Assembly: GCF_002009425.1 (NCBI RefSeq)
Contig: NZ_CP019936.1
Span: forward strand, 2,095,297 to 2,159,296
DNA length: 64,000 nt
From: Thiosocius teredinicola
Lineage (GTDB): Bacteria > Pseudomonadota > Gammaproteobacteria > Chromatiales > Chromatiaceae
Direction of reading: 5' to 3'
The notes beneath the pieces were generated by a model. It was not told where the DNA came from and ran no database searches. It saw only the letters and a list, made by a program, of their open reading frames with translations. Below, piece by piece: positions 45,834 to 57,355 of the stretch (position 1 is the first letter of the stretch; each line of letters begins with the position of its first letter). Made by a program: the position numbers and the translations under genes.

Positions 45834-48095
45834 ATGTTGAGTAAAGAGCTGGAATTTACCCTCAACCAGGCTTTCAAAAATGCCCGGGAGAAACAGCACG
45901 AGTTCATGACGATCGAGCATCTGCTGCTCGCGTTGCTGGATAACCCCGCTGCCGCCCAGGTGCTGCGTGCCTGCGGTGCCGATATCGAAAGCCTTCGCAA
46001 AGACATCGACAGTTTCCTGGAAGAAACGACACCCCTGATCATGGACGACGACAGTCGGGAGACGCAGCCGACACTGGGTTTCCAACGGGTGCTGCAGCGT
46101 GCCGTGTTTCACGTGCAGTCGTCGGAAAAGAAAGAGGTTACCGGCGCCAATGTGCTGGTTGCGATCTTCAGCGAACAGGAGTCGCAGGCGGTGTACTTCC
46201 TCGACCGCCAGAACATCACCCGCCTCGACGTAGTGAATTACATCTCGCACGGAATCTCGAAGGTATCGAGCGACGAACCGAGCGATCATGCCGCCGACAA
46301 CGAAGCGGCGGATGCAGAAACCGGCGAAGGTCGCCAGGAAAGTGCGCTCGAAACCTACGCGACCAACCTCAACGATCAGGCGCGTCGCGGCAAAATCGAC
46401 CCGCTGATCGGCCGTCAACTCGAGGTCGATCGTACCGTGCAGATCCTCTGCCGCCGGCGCAAGAACAACCCGTTGTTCGTCGGTGAGGCCGGCGTCGGTA
46501 AAACCGCAATCGCCGAAGGGCTCGCCAAGAAGATCGTCGATGGCGAGGTGCCCGATGTGTTGACCGGTTGCACCCTATACGCACTCGATATGGGCGGGCT
46601 GGTTGCGGGCACCAAGTATCGCGGCGATTTCGAGAAGCGTTTGAAGGCGGTGCTGGCCGACCTCAAGCGTCAGCCCGAGGCAATCCTGTTCATCGACGAG
46701 ATCCACACGATCATCGGCGCCGGCGCGGCTTCCGGCGGTGTGATGGACGCGTCGAACCTGATCAAGCCGGTATTGGCGTCGGGCGAGCTACGCTGCATCG
46801 GTTCGACCACTTACCAGGAATACCGTGGCATCTTCGAAAAAGACCGCGCACTCGCGCGCCGCTTCCAGAAGATCGATATCAACGAGCCTTCGGTTGAGGA
46901 GACGATTCAGATCCTCAAGGGGCTGAAGACGCGCTTCGAAGAACATCACCAGGTGAAGTATTCGGTCAAGGCGCTGCGTGCGGCGGCCGAGCTCGCCGAC
47001 AAGTACATCAACGACCGGCACATGCCCGACAAGGCGATCGACGTGATCGACGAAGCCGGTGCGGCCAACCAGTTGCTCGCCGTGTCGAAACGCAAGAAAA
47101 GCGTCTCGGTCGGTGACATCGAAGGAATCGTCGCCAAGATCGCACGCATTCCGCCGCGCAAGGTGTCGGCGACCGATACCGAGGCACTGCGCAACCTGCA
47201 GCGCGACCTGGAGATGGTCGTGTTCGGTCAGAACCAGGCAATCGAGGCCCTGTCGGCGGCGATCCGTATGAACCGCTCAGGCCTGGGCACGGATCAGAAG
47301 CCGGTCGGCAGCTTCCTGTTTGCCGGTCCTACCGGTGTCGGCAAGACCGAGGTGACCCGGCAGTTGGCGCGCGTGCTCGGCCTGGAGCTGATCCGTTTCG
47401 ATATGTCCGAGTACATGGAACGGCACACGGTGTCGCGATTGATCGGTGCGCCGCCCGGCTACGTCGGCTACGACCAGGGCGGTCTGCTGACCGAAGAGAT
47501 CAACAAGCATCCGCATTCGGTGCTGCTGCTCGACGAGATCGAAAAGGCGCACCCAGATGTGTTCAACCTGCTGTTGCAGGTCATGGATCACGGTACGTTG
47601 ACCGACAACAATGGTCGCAAGGCCGACTTCCGCAACGTGATCATCATCATGACCACCAACGCCGGGGCCAGCGAATCGAGCCGTGCCTCGATTGGGTTCA
47701 TGACCCAGGATCACAGCAGCGATGCGATAGGTGCGATCGAAAAGCTGTTCACGCCCGAGTTCCGCAACCGTCTCGACTCGATTATTCAGTTCAACGGTCT
47801 CGATCAGAAGACCATCATGAACGTGGTCGACAAGTTCCTGTTCGAACTCGAGCAGCAACTGCATGAAAAGCAAGTCGCGATGAGCGTCGAGCCCGAGGTG
47901 CGGGAGTGGCTGGCAGGCAAAGGCTACGATCCGAAGATGGGTGCGCGTCCGATGGCCCGGGTGATCCAGGAGCACATCAAGAAGGCGTTGGCGGAGGAGC
48001 TGCTGTTCGGCCGGCTATCGCAGGGTGGTGCTGTGCGGATCGGGGTTGCCGACGGTGAACTGACGTTCGATTTTGAAGGGGCGCTGGTGCACTGA
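45834..48095 (+). CDS. clpA: ATP-dependent Clp protease ATPase subunit ClpA
   Basis: 753 residues. Clp N-domain (LEFTLNQAFKNAREKQHEFMTIEHLLLALL), first AAA+ with Walker A GEAGVGKTA and Walker B ILFIDEIHT, second AAA+ with GPTGVGKTE and VLLLDEIEKAHPDV, and the IGF loop for ClpP docking in ASIGFMTQ. Unfolds substrates for ClpP, with ClpS as adaptor. Confidence 0.97.
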   Translation: MLSKELEFTLNQAFKNAREKQHEFMTIEHLLLALLDNPAAAQVLRACGADIESLRKDIDSFLEETTPLIMDDDSRETQPTLGFQRVLQRAVFHVQSSEKKEVTGANVLVAIFSEQESQAVYFLDRQNITRLDVVNYISHGISKVSSDEPSDHAADNEAADAETGEGRQESALETYATNLNDQARRGKIDPLIGRQLEVDRTVQILCRRRKNNPLFVGEAGVGKTAIAEGLAKKIVDGEVPDVLTGCTLYALDMGGLVAGTKYRGDFEKRLKAVLADLKRQPEAILFIDEIHTIIGAGAASGGVMDASNLIKPVLASGELRCIGSTTYQEYRGIFEKDRALARRFQKIDINEPSVEETIQILKGLKTRFEEHHQVKYSVKALRAAAELADKYINDRHMPDKAIDVIDEAGAANQLLAVSKRKKSVSVGDIEGIVAKIARIPPRKVSATDTEALRNLQRDLEMVVFGQNQAIEALSAAIRMNRSGLGTDQKPVGSFLFAGPTGVGKTEVTRQLARVLGLELIRFDMSEYMERHTVSRLIGAPPGYVGYDQGGLLTEEINKHPHSVLLLDEIEKAHPDVFNLLLQVMDHGTLTDNNGRKADFRNVIIIMTTNAGASESSRASIGFMTQDHSSDAIGAIEKLFTPEFRNRLDSIIQFNGLDQKTIMNVVDKFLFELEQQLHEKQVAMSVEPEVREWLAGKGYDPKMGARPMARVIQEHIKKALAEELLFGRLSQGGAVRIGVADGELTFDFEGALVH

Positions 48096-48131
48096 GCTGG
48101 TGCTGTCTGCCCTGATAAAGGGCAACGGCAA

Positions 48132-48350
48132 TCAGCGTTCGCGGTAGACGATGCGGCCTTTGGTGAGGTCGTAGGGGGTGAGTTCCACCTTCACTTTGTC
48201 GCCGGTGAGGATGCGGATGTAGTGTTTGCGCATCTTGCCGGAGATATGTGCAGTTACCACGTGCCCGTTCTCGAGCTCAACGCGGAACATCGTGTTCGGC
48301 AACGTGTCGACCACGGTGCCTTCCATTTCGATAACGTCTTCTTTCGCCAT
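48132..48350 (-). CDS. infA: Translation initiation factor IF-1
   Basis: 72 residues, exact family size. [38 protein letters not shown] and [16 protein letters not shown] are the conserved S1/OB-fold signature. Convergent with clpA. Confidence 0.97.
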   Translation of the reverse strand: MAKEDVIEMEGTVVDTLPNTMFRVELENGHVVTAHISGKMRKHYIRILTGDKVKVELTPYDLTKGRIVYRER

Positions 48351-48403
48351 GTATTCCTGTCCGATTATGCGTACCCGACCAGGGGCCGCTCACAAGGCGC
48401 GGT

Positions 48404-48409
48404 ATTATA
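48404..48409 (-). promoter_or_regulatory. -10 box of infA
   Basis: TATAAT on the minus strand about 55 bases upstream of the infA ATG, with TTTCCA about 17 bases further upstream as possible -35. Confidence 0.6.
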
Positions 48410-48435
48410 GCAAAGCGAAGTAGGGCTGGAAACGT

Positions 48436-49167
48436 TTAACTGGGCAAAGGAACGCCGGCTTCAAGCCGAAGCCATTGCCCCTGCTGCCACAGTTCGATCG
48501 GACGGAAATTCACCTTGTAGGCCATCTTGCGGCATTCCTGGATCCAGTAGCCCAGGTACAGGTAGGACAATCGGCGGGCGCGGGCGTAGCGGATCTGGCT
48601 CAGGATGGCGAAGGTGCCCAGCGAGCGATCCGCATAGTCGGGATCGAAAAAGGTGTACACGGCCGACAAGCCGTCTGTCGGCATGTCGGTAACGGCAACC
48701 GCCATCAACTGCTTGCTGCGGCGAAACTCCAGAAACTGGGTATCGCACCAGTCGGTCTGCAGGAAGCTCATATAGTCGTCGCTCGAGGCGTTGGCCATGT
48801 CGCCATCCTCGTGCCGGGCGCGCGTGTAGCGTTGGTAGAGCGCGTAGTGCTCGTCGTTGAATACCGCCGGGTGGTCGTAGACCTCGATATCGCGATTGGC
48901 CTTGATCACGCGTCGGTGGGCGCGACGTGGGGCGAAGTCGTCGACCGGCACGCGTACCGAAACGCACTGCTGGCAATGATCGCAGCGTGGCGAATACACC
49001 ATGGAGCCACTGCGTCGGAAACCGTAGCGCAGCAATTCGCTGTAGGTCGACATGTCCATCGCTTGGTCGGGGTCGGTGAACAGCGTATTGCTCTGTCGCC
49101 CGGGCAAGTAGCTGCAGGCGTGCGGCGCCGACAGGTACAGGGGCAGGTGACGCTTCATGCGGTTCAT
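48436..49167 (-). CDS. bpt: Aspartate/glutamate leucyltransferase (arginyltransferase family)
   Basis: 243 residues from ATG 49167, which overlaps the aat stop (ATGA). Family landmarks: HACSYLPGRQSNTLF, the N-terminal cysteine motif CDHCQQCVSVRVPV, and YLYLGYWIQECRKMAYKVNFRP. The enzyme adds Leu to N-terminal Asp/Glu, making N-degrons for ClpS. Translationally coupled to aat, which does the same for Lys/Arg. Confidence 0.93.
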   Translation of the reverse strand: MNRMKRHLPLYLSAPHACSYLPGRQSNTLFTDPDQAMDMSTYSELLRYGFRRSGSMVYSPRCDHCQQCVSVRVPVDDFAPRRAHRRVIKANRDIEVYDHPAVFNDEHYALYQRYTRARHEDGDMANASSDDYMSFLQTDWCDTQFLEFRRSKQLMAVAVTDMPTDGLSAVYTFFDPDYADRSLGTFAILSQIRYARARRLSYLYLGYWIQECRKMAYKVNFRPIELWQQGQWLRLEAGVPLPS

Positions 49168-49886
49168 TGCGCCCACCGCATGTGTGCAACCGGGGTGCGT
49201 TCGATGCGTCCGAGCGGGCGGCCCGGCTTGTCGACGGCAGCCGCGATCTTCGAATGAAAGGCCTCCCGGCCGATCTCGCGCGCGCCGAGGCTCGCGAGAT
49301 GATCGGTGTGGATCTGGCAGTCAATCAGCTGGAAGGGATGTTCGAGGGCAATCTCGGCCAGCTTGGCGAAGGCCAGCTTGGAGGCGTTGGGCTTGCGACT
49401 GAACATGGATTCACCATAGAACATTTCGCCGATAGCGACACCATACAGACCGCCGACCAAAGATTCACCTTGCCAAATCTCGAGCGAGTGGGCGTATCCG
49501 TTGCGATGCAGTTCGCAATAGGCACGGATCATCTCAGGTACCAGCCAGGTACCTTCCTGCTGGCTGCGCGGTGCGGCGCAGGCGCGGATGACACCCTCGA
49601 AGTCGTGGTTGATGCTGACCTCGAAAGCGCCTTGGCGCATCACCTTGCGCAGGCTGCGTGACACGTGCACCTCGTCCGGGTGCAACACCATGCGCGGGGC
49701 GGGGCTCCACCACAGAATGGGCTGGCCTGCGCTGTACCACGGAAAGATGCCCTGCCGGTAGGCCGTCAGAATCCTTTCCTGCAACAGGTCGCCGCCGATG
49801 GCGAGCAGGCCGTTCGGGTCTTTCTCCGCCAGGCGCGTTTCGGGAAAACCGACGTCCGGCGGCGTGCCATCCAAATCGAATATCAC
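49164..49886 (-). CDS. aat: Leucyl/phenylalanyl-tRNA-protein transferase
   Basis: 240 residues. GLLAIGGDLLQERILTAYRQGIFPWY, WWSPAPRMVL, GYAHSLEIWQ and GGLYGVAIGEMFYGESMFSR are diagnostic. Transfers Leu or Phe from tRNA to N-terminal Lys/Arg. GTG start at 49886 overlaps the stop of the upstream gene (GTGA). Confidence 0.95.
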   Translation of the reverse strand: MIFDLDGTPPDVGFPETRLAEKDPNGLLAIGGDLLQERILTAYRQGIFPWYSAGQPILWWSPAPRMVLHPDEVHVSRSLRKVMRQGAFEVSINHDFEGVIRACAAPRSQQEGTWLVPEMIRAYCELHRNGYAHSLEIWQGESLVGGLYGVAIGEMFYGESMFSRKPNASKLAFAKLAEIALEHPFQLIDCQIHTDHLASLGAREIGREAFHSKIAAAVDKPGRPLGRIERTPVAHMRWAQ

Positions 49887-51031
49887 CTTGTGTCCGTCAC
49901 CCGGTAGGGACTGCGGGTTTGCATCTCGTTGATGTAATCCTGCATCCCGGCACGTTCGTAGTCGAGATGTTTTGCAATCGCCTCGCGGAAGCGTGGATCG
50001 GCGACCCAGTGGGCCGACAAGGTCTCGGTCGGCAGGAATCCGCGTGCCACCTTGTGCTCGCCCTGGGCGCCGGGCTCGAAGCGTTGCAGACCGCGTTGGA
50101 TGCAGAAGTCCAGGCCCTGGTAATAGCAGGCCTCGAAGTGCAGGTTGTCGAAGAATTCACTGCAGCCCCAGTGTCGGCCGTACAGGGTGTTTTCACCGAC
50201 CAGGCAGAACGCTGCGGCCACCGGATGAGCGTCGTGATCGGCCATGACCAGCAGCACGCCATCCGGCAACGAGCGCGCGAGCGATTCGAAGAAGCCGAGC
50301 GACAAGGTTGGTATACCGCCACGCTTGTCGAACGTCGACTCGTAGAAGTGGTGGAAGATGCGCCAGTCCTCCGGCGTGGCCGTATGCCCATCGAGCAGGC
50401 GGAAAGTGACCCCGGCCTCGACCACGCGCCGCCGCTCCTTGCGGATGTTCTTGCGTTTGCCGGAGCTCAGGGTCGCCAGGAACGCCTCGAAATCCGCGTA
50501 GCCCTGGTTCTCCCAATGAAACTGGCAGCCGACGCGACGCATCAGGCCGATGTCTTCGAGCGCCTCGGTCTCGTGCGGCAATGTGAACAACCAATGCAGC
50601 GACGATACGCCCATCTGCTCGGCAAGCTCCTGGCCGGCAGCGATCAAGCCCGTTGCGGTGCCCTCGGGTGCGTTCGGGTGGGTGAGCAGCTTGGGGCCGG
50701 TCGCCGGCGTATACGGCGAGGCGCTGACCAGCTTGGGATAGTACTCGAGTCCCTGGCGCGCGTAGGCATCCGCCCACGCCCAGTCGAACACGAACTCGCC
50801 GTAGGAGTTGAACTTGAGGTAAAGCGGCGCGGCGCCGACCAGTTGCCCATCGTCGTTCCACAAGGCGAGGTGACGCGGTAACCAGCCGTAGCGTTCACCG
50901 AGGCAGCCTTCGGCTTCGAGGGCGGCGAGAAACTCGTGTCGCAGAAACGGATAGGCGGCAACGCCGAGTGCGTTCCATGCGTCGCGGTCGATCTCGGCGA
51001 TGTGTTCGACGATCTTCAATCGCAAAGTCAC
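49883..51031 (-). CDS. GNAT/FemAB-like protein (COG3146, DUF482)
   Basis: 382 residues, GTG start. FLRHEFLAALEAEGCLGERYGWLPRHLAL, APLYLKFNSYGEFVFDWAWADAY and GEHKVARGFLPTETLSAHW are hallmarks of COG3146, which contains two GNAT-like folds as in FemAB aminoacyl transferases. Exact reaction unknown. It is the first gene of an operon with aat and the leucyltransferase, each overlapping by 4 bases, so a link to aminoacyl transfer is plausible. Confidence 0.88.
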   Translation of the reverse strand: MTLRLKIVEHIAEIDRDAWNALGVAAYPFLRHEFLAALEAEGCLGERYGWLPRHLALWNDDGQLVGAAPLYLKFNSYGEFVFDWAWADAYARQGLEYYPKLVSASPYTPATGPKLLTHPNAPEGTATGLIAAGQELAEQMGVSSLHWLFTLPHETEALEDIGLMRRVGCQFHWENQGYADFEAFLATLSSGKRKNIRKERRRVVEAGVTFRLLDGHTATPEDWRIFHHFYESTFDKRGGIPTLSLGFFESLARSLPDGVLLVMADHDAHPVAAAFCLVGENTLYGRHWGCSEFFDNLHFEACYYQGLDFCIQRGLQRFEPGAQGEHKVARGFLPTETLSAHWVADPRFREAIAKHLDYERAGMQDYINEMQTRSPYRVTDTR

Positions 51032-51254
51032 ACCTGCACTTGCGAATGTAGCGAATGATGAGAGAAACGGTATGATCTCTGTGCCGGCCGGTCAACCAGA
51101 AGGCAGCTCAAAAATGCCTTTGTGTTCGATCGCGGTGCCGCGATGCTTTGAGCAGTTTTTCGCAAGCGCCGCGGCTGGTGCTCAACCCAATACTTCGATC
51201 GCCAGCGGTCTGGGTAGCGGGTGGGATAAAGATTCTCGCTCGGTTACCGACATA

Positions 51255-51956
51255 ATGGCCGTGAACCCGAAAACTGATCTATTGAGTATTCCGCCCGGAT
51301 CGGTGCTGCAGATCCAATCGGCCTCGCCGGAGAATGCACCGCGACATTCGGTGCGCCTGATCGGCTATCTGCCGGGCGGCAGCCTTGTGACCACCGCGCC
51401 GACGCACAATGGCCGGGTCAGCATCCTGCGTGAAGGTCAGCGGTTCAATATCCGCGTACTCAAGGGTGAGCGGGTGCTGGGTTTCAAGGCACGGGTGCTC
51501 GACACCGCGATGCGTCCTTACCCCCATCTGCATTTCGAATACCCGGAAGAGGTCGAACAGATACTGATCCGCAACGGTTCGCGGGTCAGCGCCGATATCG
51601 ACGTGTCGGTGCGCAACACCAAGGACGAGAACATCGACCAGAACTTTCGGCCCGGCACGATTGTCGACCTCAGCGAGACCGGCGCCAAGATCGCCACGGA
51701 TGTCGAGGTGGCGGAGGATGGCGAGCGCCTGCACATGAAGTTCCACCTGCTGATCTCGGGCGGCAAAGAGGAACTGGGCCTGTTGGCCGACGTGCGCAAT
51801 GCAACCGAGCGCATAGAGGAAAACGAAGGCATAGAACACTCGGTGTTCTATACCGGCGTGCAGTTTCGTGCGCTGAGCCGGTTCCAGCAGATCCTGCTGC
51901 ATGCCTGGGTGACCAACCAGGTGCTGAAAGATGCCTTGTGGGGCCAGCGGGACTGA
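51255..51956 (+). CDS. PilZ-domain c-di-GMP receptor, YcgR-like
   Basis: 233 residues from ATG 51255; upstream in-frame sequence is not conserved-looking. An N-terminal YcgR/flagellar-brake domain (LLSIPPGSVLQIQ...RLIGYLPGGSLVTTAP) is followed by PilZ with both binding motifs, RNGSR and DLSETG, so it should bind c-di-GMP. It could slow flagella or regulate other outputs, and would be an acceptor for the GGDEF enzyme at 6.1-7.0 kb or others. Confidence 0.88.
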   Translation: MAVNPKTDLLSIPPGSVLQIQSASPENAPRHSVRLIGYLPGGSLVTTAPTHNGRVSILREGQRFNIRVLKGERVLGFKARVLDTAMRPYPHLHFEYPEEVEQILIRNGSRVSADIDVSVRNTKDENIDQNFRPGTIVDLSETGAKIATDVEVAEDGERLHMKFHLLISGGKEELGLLADVRNATERIEENEGIEHSVFYTGVQFRALSRFQQILLHAWVTNQVLKDALWGQRD

Positions 51957-51999
51957 AACCGCCGCGCCTGACGCGCACCGTTCGAATCCGATGCAAACA

Positions 52000-52034
52000 A
52001 AAACGGCGGCGCCTTTCTGGCACCGCCGTTTTCG
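52000..52034 (+). terminator. Bidirectional terminator between PilZ gene and trxB
   Basis: AAAACGGCGG (52000-52009) pairs with CCGCCGTTTT (52023-52032); both strands end in T-rich sequence. Confidence 0.85.
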
Positions 52035-52051
52035 CTGTAATCAGCGCAATC

Positions 52052-53029
<978 letters not shown>

Positions 53030-53129
53030 CTATTACGGCTTTTTTGAGCGCGCCTGTGGCGCGGCGATGCGCGATGGTATCGGCTCACGGCCGGCCATAC
53101 TATAAGAGACCCCGTACGGAGGTAAAACC

Positions 53130-54188
53130 ATGAGTTTGAAGGTGGGTGTACCGAAGGAAATCAAACCGCTCGAAGGGCGTGTGGCCCTGACGCCAACCGC
53201 GGCTGGCGACCTGACCCACCAAGGGATCGAGGTCGGTATCGAGAGTGGCGCGGGCATTCCGAGTGGCTATCCAGACAGCGATTACGCACATCACGGCGTG
53301 CAGATCCTGCCCGATGCAGACGCGTTGTACGACTGGGCCGAGCTGGTGGTGAAGGTCAAGGAGCCGATTGAACCGGAGTTGCATCGGCTCAAGCGCAATC
53401 ACCTGCTGTTCTGCTACCTGCATCTTGCACCGAACCCGACGCTCACCCGGAAACTGTGCGATATCGGGTTGACCGCGATCGCCTTCGAGACGGTGGTCGA
53501 TCAGGGTCGTCTGCCGATCCTGGTGCCGATGAGCGACATCGCCGGTCGTATCGCGATCCAGGTCGGCGCGCACCTGCTGCATATTCCGCAGGGTGGCCCC
53601 GGCATTCTGCTCGGCGGGCTGGCGGCGGTGGAGCGGGGCAACGTGGTAGTGTTCGGCGCCGGTACGGCCGGCGGTGCAGCCGTACGCGCTGCCTCGGCAT
53701 TGGGCGCGAACGTTACCGTGTTCGACAAGAACCCGCAGCAACTGGCGCACATGCATCACCTGGCTCCGAACATCACGGCGCTGGTGCCGACCAAATCGGT
53801 GGTCGACGAGAAGGTTGCCGACGCCGATCTGGTCGTCGGTGCAGTGCTGCTGCCGGGCGCTGCTGCGCCACGCGTCGTCTCTCGCGCACAGGTCGCGCAG
53901 ATGCGGCCGGGTAGCGTGATCGTCGATATCTCGGTCGACCAGGGCGGGTGTGTGGAGACCACGCGACCGACCACCTACGATGATCCGACCTACCTTGAAG
54001 AAGGTGTCCGCCATTTCTGCGTTACCAACATGCCCGGCGCCGTCCCGCGCAGCGCCACCCAGGCGTTGTCCGCGGCGATGGTGCCTTATTTGAAGGTTCT
54101 GCTGACACCCGACTGGCAGGCTGACCCGCGACTAGCCGGCGGGGTGAACGTTCACGACGGCAAGGTCGTTCACCCGGCACTCTTGTAG
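53130..54188 (+). CDS. ald: Alanine dehydrogenase
   Basis: 352 residues, slightly short for the family (~370). VGVPKEIKPLEGRVALTPTA, KVKEPIEPELHRL, NAD motif VVFGAGTAGGAAVRAASALGA, and PGAVPRSATQALSAAMVPY. Converts L-alanine to pyruvate and ammonia with NAD. ACGGAGGTAAAACC precedes the ATG; possible -10 TACTAT around 53098. Confidence 0.94.
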   Translation: MSLKVGVPKEIKPLEGRVALTPTAAGDLTHQGIEVGIESGAGIPSGYPDSDYAHHGVQILPDADALYDWAELVVKVKEPIEPELHRLKRNHLLFCYLHLAPNPTLTRKLCDIGLTAIAFETVVDQGRLPILVPMSDIAGRIAIQVGAHLLHIPQGGPGILLGGLAAVERGNVVVFGAGTAGGAAVRAASALGANVTVFDKNPQQLAHMHHLAPNITALVPTKSVVDEKVADADLVVGAVLLPGAAAPRVVSRAQVAQMRPGSVIVDISVDQGGCVETTRPTTYDDPTYLEEGVRHFCVTNMPGAVPRSATQALSAAMVPYLKVLLTPDWQADPRLAGGVNVHDGKVVHPALL

Positions 54189-54386
54189 GAAACGCTTGTT
54201 TCGCGCCACTTCGGCCGGATTTGCGCGCATTTAGCGACAGATGCCCGATGGGTCGCGGCAGATTTTGCTAGTATGCGCTGCCGCGACGCCCGCTGTCGCC
54301 GCCCGCCGGTCTGTGCAATAATTCGCAAATTACCTTTAGAAGACTTTATAAATTATTGTTTGTTTTATGAATTTGGTGTTCGTGAG

Positions 54387-56657
54387 ATGCATGCAACGCT
54401 GAACAAGCGACTCAAGGAAGGGGCCTTTCTGCTGCTGTTGGCGATCGGTGTCTACTTCCTGATGGCGTTGTTCTCGTACTCCAAGGACGATCCCAGTTGG
54501 CTGTTCGAGAGCGGCAAGCAACACGCCGACAATGCGGGCGGTGTCGCCGGCGCCTGGGTGGCCAGCGTGTTGTTCCTGTTGTTCGGCAAGGTCGCCTACC
54601 TGTTCCCGGTGATGATCGCCTGGGGCGGCTGGGTCATGTTCCGTGAGCGCGACGAGGAAGAGCACAGCGTCTATCTACGGGTCGCGCGTTGGGTCGGCTT
54701 CGTACTGACCGTGCTGAGCGCGACCGCGTTGGCATCAATGCACTTTGGATTCAGCGATGAGCTGCCTCGCGGGCCGGGTGGCATCACCGGCGACCTGATC
54801 GGTTCGTCGGGTCAGGCCGTGTTGAACCAGGCCGGCGCCAGTCTGCTGTTGCTGGCCTTGTTGCTGACCGGTTTCACGTTGTTCACCGGCGTGTCGTGGT
54901 TGGGCGTCATGGATGGTTTGGGCGGCTTCATTCTCAATGCGTGGCGACAGGCGACCATGTTGATCGGCAGTGCTGCCGAGCGGCGCGAAGCCAACAAGAT
55001 GAAGCAGGAACGCCAGGAGGTGTTCAAGAAAGAGCAGGAACGCACCCGCGACAAACCGCCGCCGATCATCGAGAAGAAAGAGCCGACCATCAAGTCGAGC
55101 GTGCGGGTCGAGAAGGAACGCCAGATGACCTTGCTCGAACCCGAACCGAATACCGAACTACCGCCGTTGAGCCTGCTCGATCCGCCGCAGCACAGCGGCA
55201 AGGGTCTGTCGACCGAGGCGTTGCAGGCTTTGTCGGGTCAGGTCGAGCGCAAGCTGGCCGACTTCGGTATTACCGCCGAAGTTACCGCGGTGCATCCCGG
55301 CCCGGTCGTTACCTTGTTCGAGCTGTTGCTCGCAGCCGGCACTAAGGTCAGCAAGGTTACCAACCTGTCGAAAGACCTGGCACGTGCACTGTCGACCGTC
55401 TCGGTGCGCGTGGTCGAGGTGATTCCGGGCAAGTCGGTGATCGGCCTGGAGATTCCGAACGAACACCGCGAGATGGTCTACCTCAGTGAAACCCTGCGCT
55501 CGGAGGCCTATGACCGTTCCAAGTCGCCACTGACGCTGGCGCTGGGCAAGGACATTGTCGGCGAGCCGGTGGTTGCCGATCTGGCCAAGATGCCGCACGC
55601 GTTGATCGCCGGTACCACGGGTTCGGGTAAATCGGTCGCGGTCAACGCGATGATTCTCAGCCTGTTGTACAAGGCGACCGCAGAAGACATCCGCATGATC
55701 ATGATCGATCCCAAGATGCTGGAGCTGTCGGTCTACGAAGGTATCCCGCACCTGTTGACGCCGGTCGTGACCGACATGAAAGAGGCGGCGAACGCGCTGC
55801 GCTGGTGTGTCGCCGAGATGGAACGGCGCTATCGCCTGATGGCCTCGCTCGGCGTGCGCAACATCGCCGGCTACAACAAGAAGGTCAAAGAGGCGGCCAA
55901 GGCCGGCGAACCGATCAAAGACCCTTTGTTCAAACCCGAGCCCGATCCGATCACCGGCGATCTGCCGGAGATACCCGATCTGCATCCGATGCCGTACATC
56001 GTCGTTGTCGTCGATGAGTTCGCCGACATGATGATGGTCGTTGGCAAGAAGGTCGAAGAACTGATCGCACGCCTCGCGCAGAAGGCGCGCGCCGCCGGTG
56101 TTCACCTGTTGCTGGCAACGCAGCGTCCGTCGGTCGACGTCATCACCGGTCTGATCAAGGCGAACATCCCGACGCGTATCGCTTTCCAGGTCTCGTCGCG
56201 TGTCGATTCGCGCACTATTCTCGATCAGATGGGCGCCGAGGCATTGTTGGGGCACGGCGACATGCTGTACCTGCCGCCGGGCACCAGTTTCCCGCAGCGT
56301 ACGCACGGTGCTTTCGTCGACGATCACGAGGTGCACCGCGTGGTCAGTCACCTGAAGCAGAGCGGGCAGCCTAACTATGTCGACGAAATTCTGCAGGAAC
56401 CTACCGAGGCGATACCGGGTCTATCTGCCGAGGCTTCCGGTGTCGATACAGAGGATCAGGATCCGTTGTTCGACGATGCCGTGAAGGTAGTTACCGAAAC
56501 GCGACGTGCGTCCGTTTCGGGCGTGCAGCGTCGGTTGAAGATCGGATACAACCGCGCGGCGCGCTTGGTCGAAGAAATGGAACGGATCGGTATCGTCAGC
56601 ACCGCCGATGAGCGCGGTAACCGCGAAGTGCTGGCGCCACCACCGGTAACGGACTGA
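54387..56657 (+). CDS. ftsK: DNA translocase FtsK
   Basis: 756 residues from [12 protein letters not shown]. Four N-terminal membrane helices, a short charged linker (about 200-310, [13 protein letters not shown]), alpha/beta motor with Walker A GTTGSGKS and Walker [13 protein letters not shown], and a C-terminal gamma winged-helix ([27 protein letters not shown]) that reads KOPS. Coordinates chromosome dimer resolution and division at the septum. The start is chosen at the first ATG before the membrane domain; no strong ribosome site. The stop overlaps lolA. Confidence 0.96.
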   Translation: MHATLNKRLKEGAFLLLLAIGVYFLMALFSYSKDDPSWLFESGKQHADNAGGVAGAWVASVLFLLFGKVAYLFPVMIAWGGWVMFRERDEEEHSVYLRVARWVGFVLTVLSATALASMHFGFSDELPRGPGGITGDLIGSSGQAVLNQAGASLLLLALLLTGFTLFTGVSWLGVMDGLGGFILNAWRQATMLIGSAAERREANKMKQERQEVFKKEQERTRDKPPPIIEKKEPTIKSSVRVEKERQMTLLEPEPNTELPPLSLLDPPQHSGKGLSTEALQALSGQVERKLADFGITAEVTAVHPGPVVTLFELLLAAGTKVSKVTNLSKDLARALSTVSVRVVEVIPGKSVIGLEIPNEHREMVYLSETLRSEAYDRSKSPLTLALGKDIVGEPVVADLAKMPHALIAGTTGSGKSVAVNAMILSLLYKATAEDIRMIMIDPKMLELSVYEGIPHLLTPVVTDMKEAANALRWCVAEMERRYRLMASLGVRNIAGYNKKVKEAAKAGEPIKDPLFKPEPDPITGDLPEIPDLHPMPYIVVVVDEFADMMMVVGKKVEELIARLAQKARAAGVHLLLATQRPSVDVITGLIKANIPTRIAFQVSSRVDSRTILDQMGAEALLGHGDMLYLPPGTSFPQRTHGAFVDDHEVHRVVSHLKQSGQPNYVDEILQEPTEAIPGLSAEASGVDTEDQDPLFDDAVKVVTETRRASVSGVQRRLKIGYNRAARLVEEMERIGIVSTADERGNREVLAPPPVTD

Positions 56658-57280
56658 TGAAATTCAAGATACTCGTGGCGGCAGGCTTGTACCTGTTGCA
56701 TTCGCTCGCGATAGCGGGCCCGGCGCGCGATGCGCTGGACAACTTCATGCAGGGCCTGTCGACGCTGCAGGCCAAGTTCGAACAATCGGTGCTCGATACC
56801 GAGCAGGCGACGACCGGCCAGATGCACGGCCTGTTTCTGCTCGAACGTCCCGGTCATTTTCGCTGGGACTATGTCTCACCGAACAAGCAGGTGATCCTCG
56901 CCGATGGGCGTGACGTCTGGGTTATCGAAGAAGAGCTCAAGCAGGTCACCCGCCATTATCAGGACTGGGCACTAAAAGGTACGCCGGCGGCGTTTCTCGC
57001 CAACGAGCGTTCAGTGGACGATGACTTCGAGGTCGTCGATATCGGCGAACGGCGTGGCCTTCAGTGGTTGGAACTGATTCCGCGCGACAAGGAAAGCGAT
57101 TTCGTGCGTGTGTTGCTGGCGTTCGAGGGTAATGAGTTGCGCCTGCTCGAGCTGTACGACAACTACGGCCAGATCTCACGCTTCCGCTTCTTCGATGTGC
57201 AGCGCAATGTCCCGATCGATCCCCAACTGTTTGTATACCAGGGTCACGACGACTGGGATGTGTTGCAGGGCGATCGGTAG
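56657..57280 (+). CDS. lolA: Outer-membrane lipoprotein carrier LolA
   Basis: 207 residues, start overlapping the ftsK stop (TGATG). Signal peptide ILVAAGLYLLHSLAIA. LSTLQAKFEQSVLDTEQ, GLFLLERPGHFRWDYVSPN and LLELYDNYGQISRFRFFDVQRN match LolA. Shuttles lipoproteins through the periplasm. ftsK-lolA-rarA is a conserved order; here the next genes downstream are not rarA but a redox operon. Confidence 0.95.
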   Translation: MKFKILVAAGLYLLHSLAIAGPARDALDNFMQGLSTLQAKFEQSVLDTEQATTGQMHGLFLLERPGHFRWDYVSPNKQVILADGRDVWVIEEELKQVTRHYQDWALKGTPAAFLANERSVDDDFEVVDIGERRGLQWLELIPRDKESDFVRVLLAFEGNELRLLELYDNYGQISRFRFFDVQRNVPIDPQLFVYQGHDDWDVLQGDR

Positions 57281-57314
57281 TCGGGCCAAGGCGCCCGGGA
57301 TCTGATTAGCCGGC

Positions 57315-57344
57315 GTCTGCGCGGCCAGCTCATGCCGCGCAGAC
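57315..57344 (-). terminator. Hairpin between convergent lolA and globin operon
   Basis: GTCTGCGCGGC-8 nt-GCCGCGCAGAC: eleven perfect base pairs, no U-run on either side; likely a shared 3' end. Confidence 0.65.
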
Positions 57345-57355
57345 CGGTCGTGTCA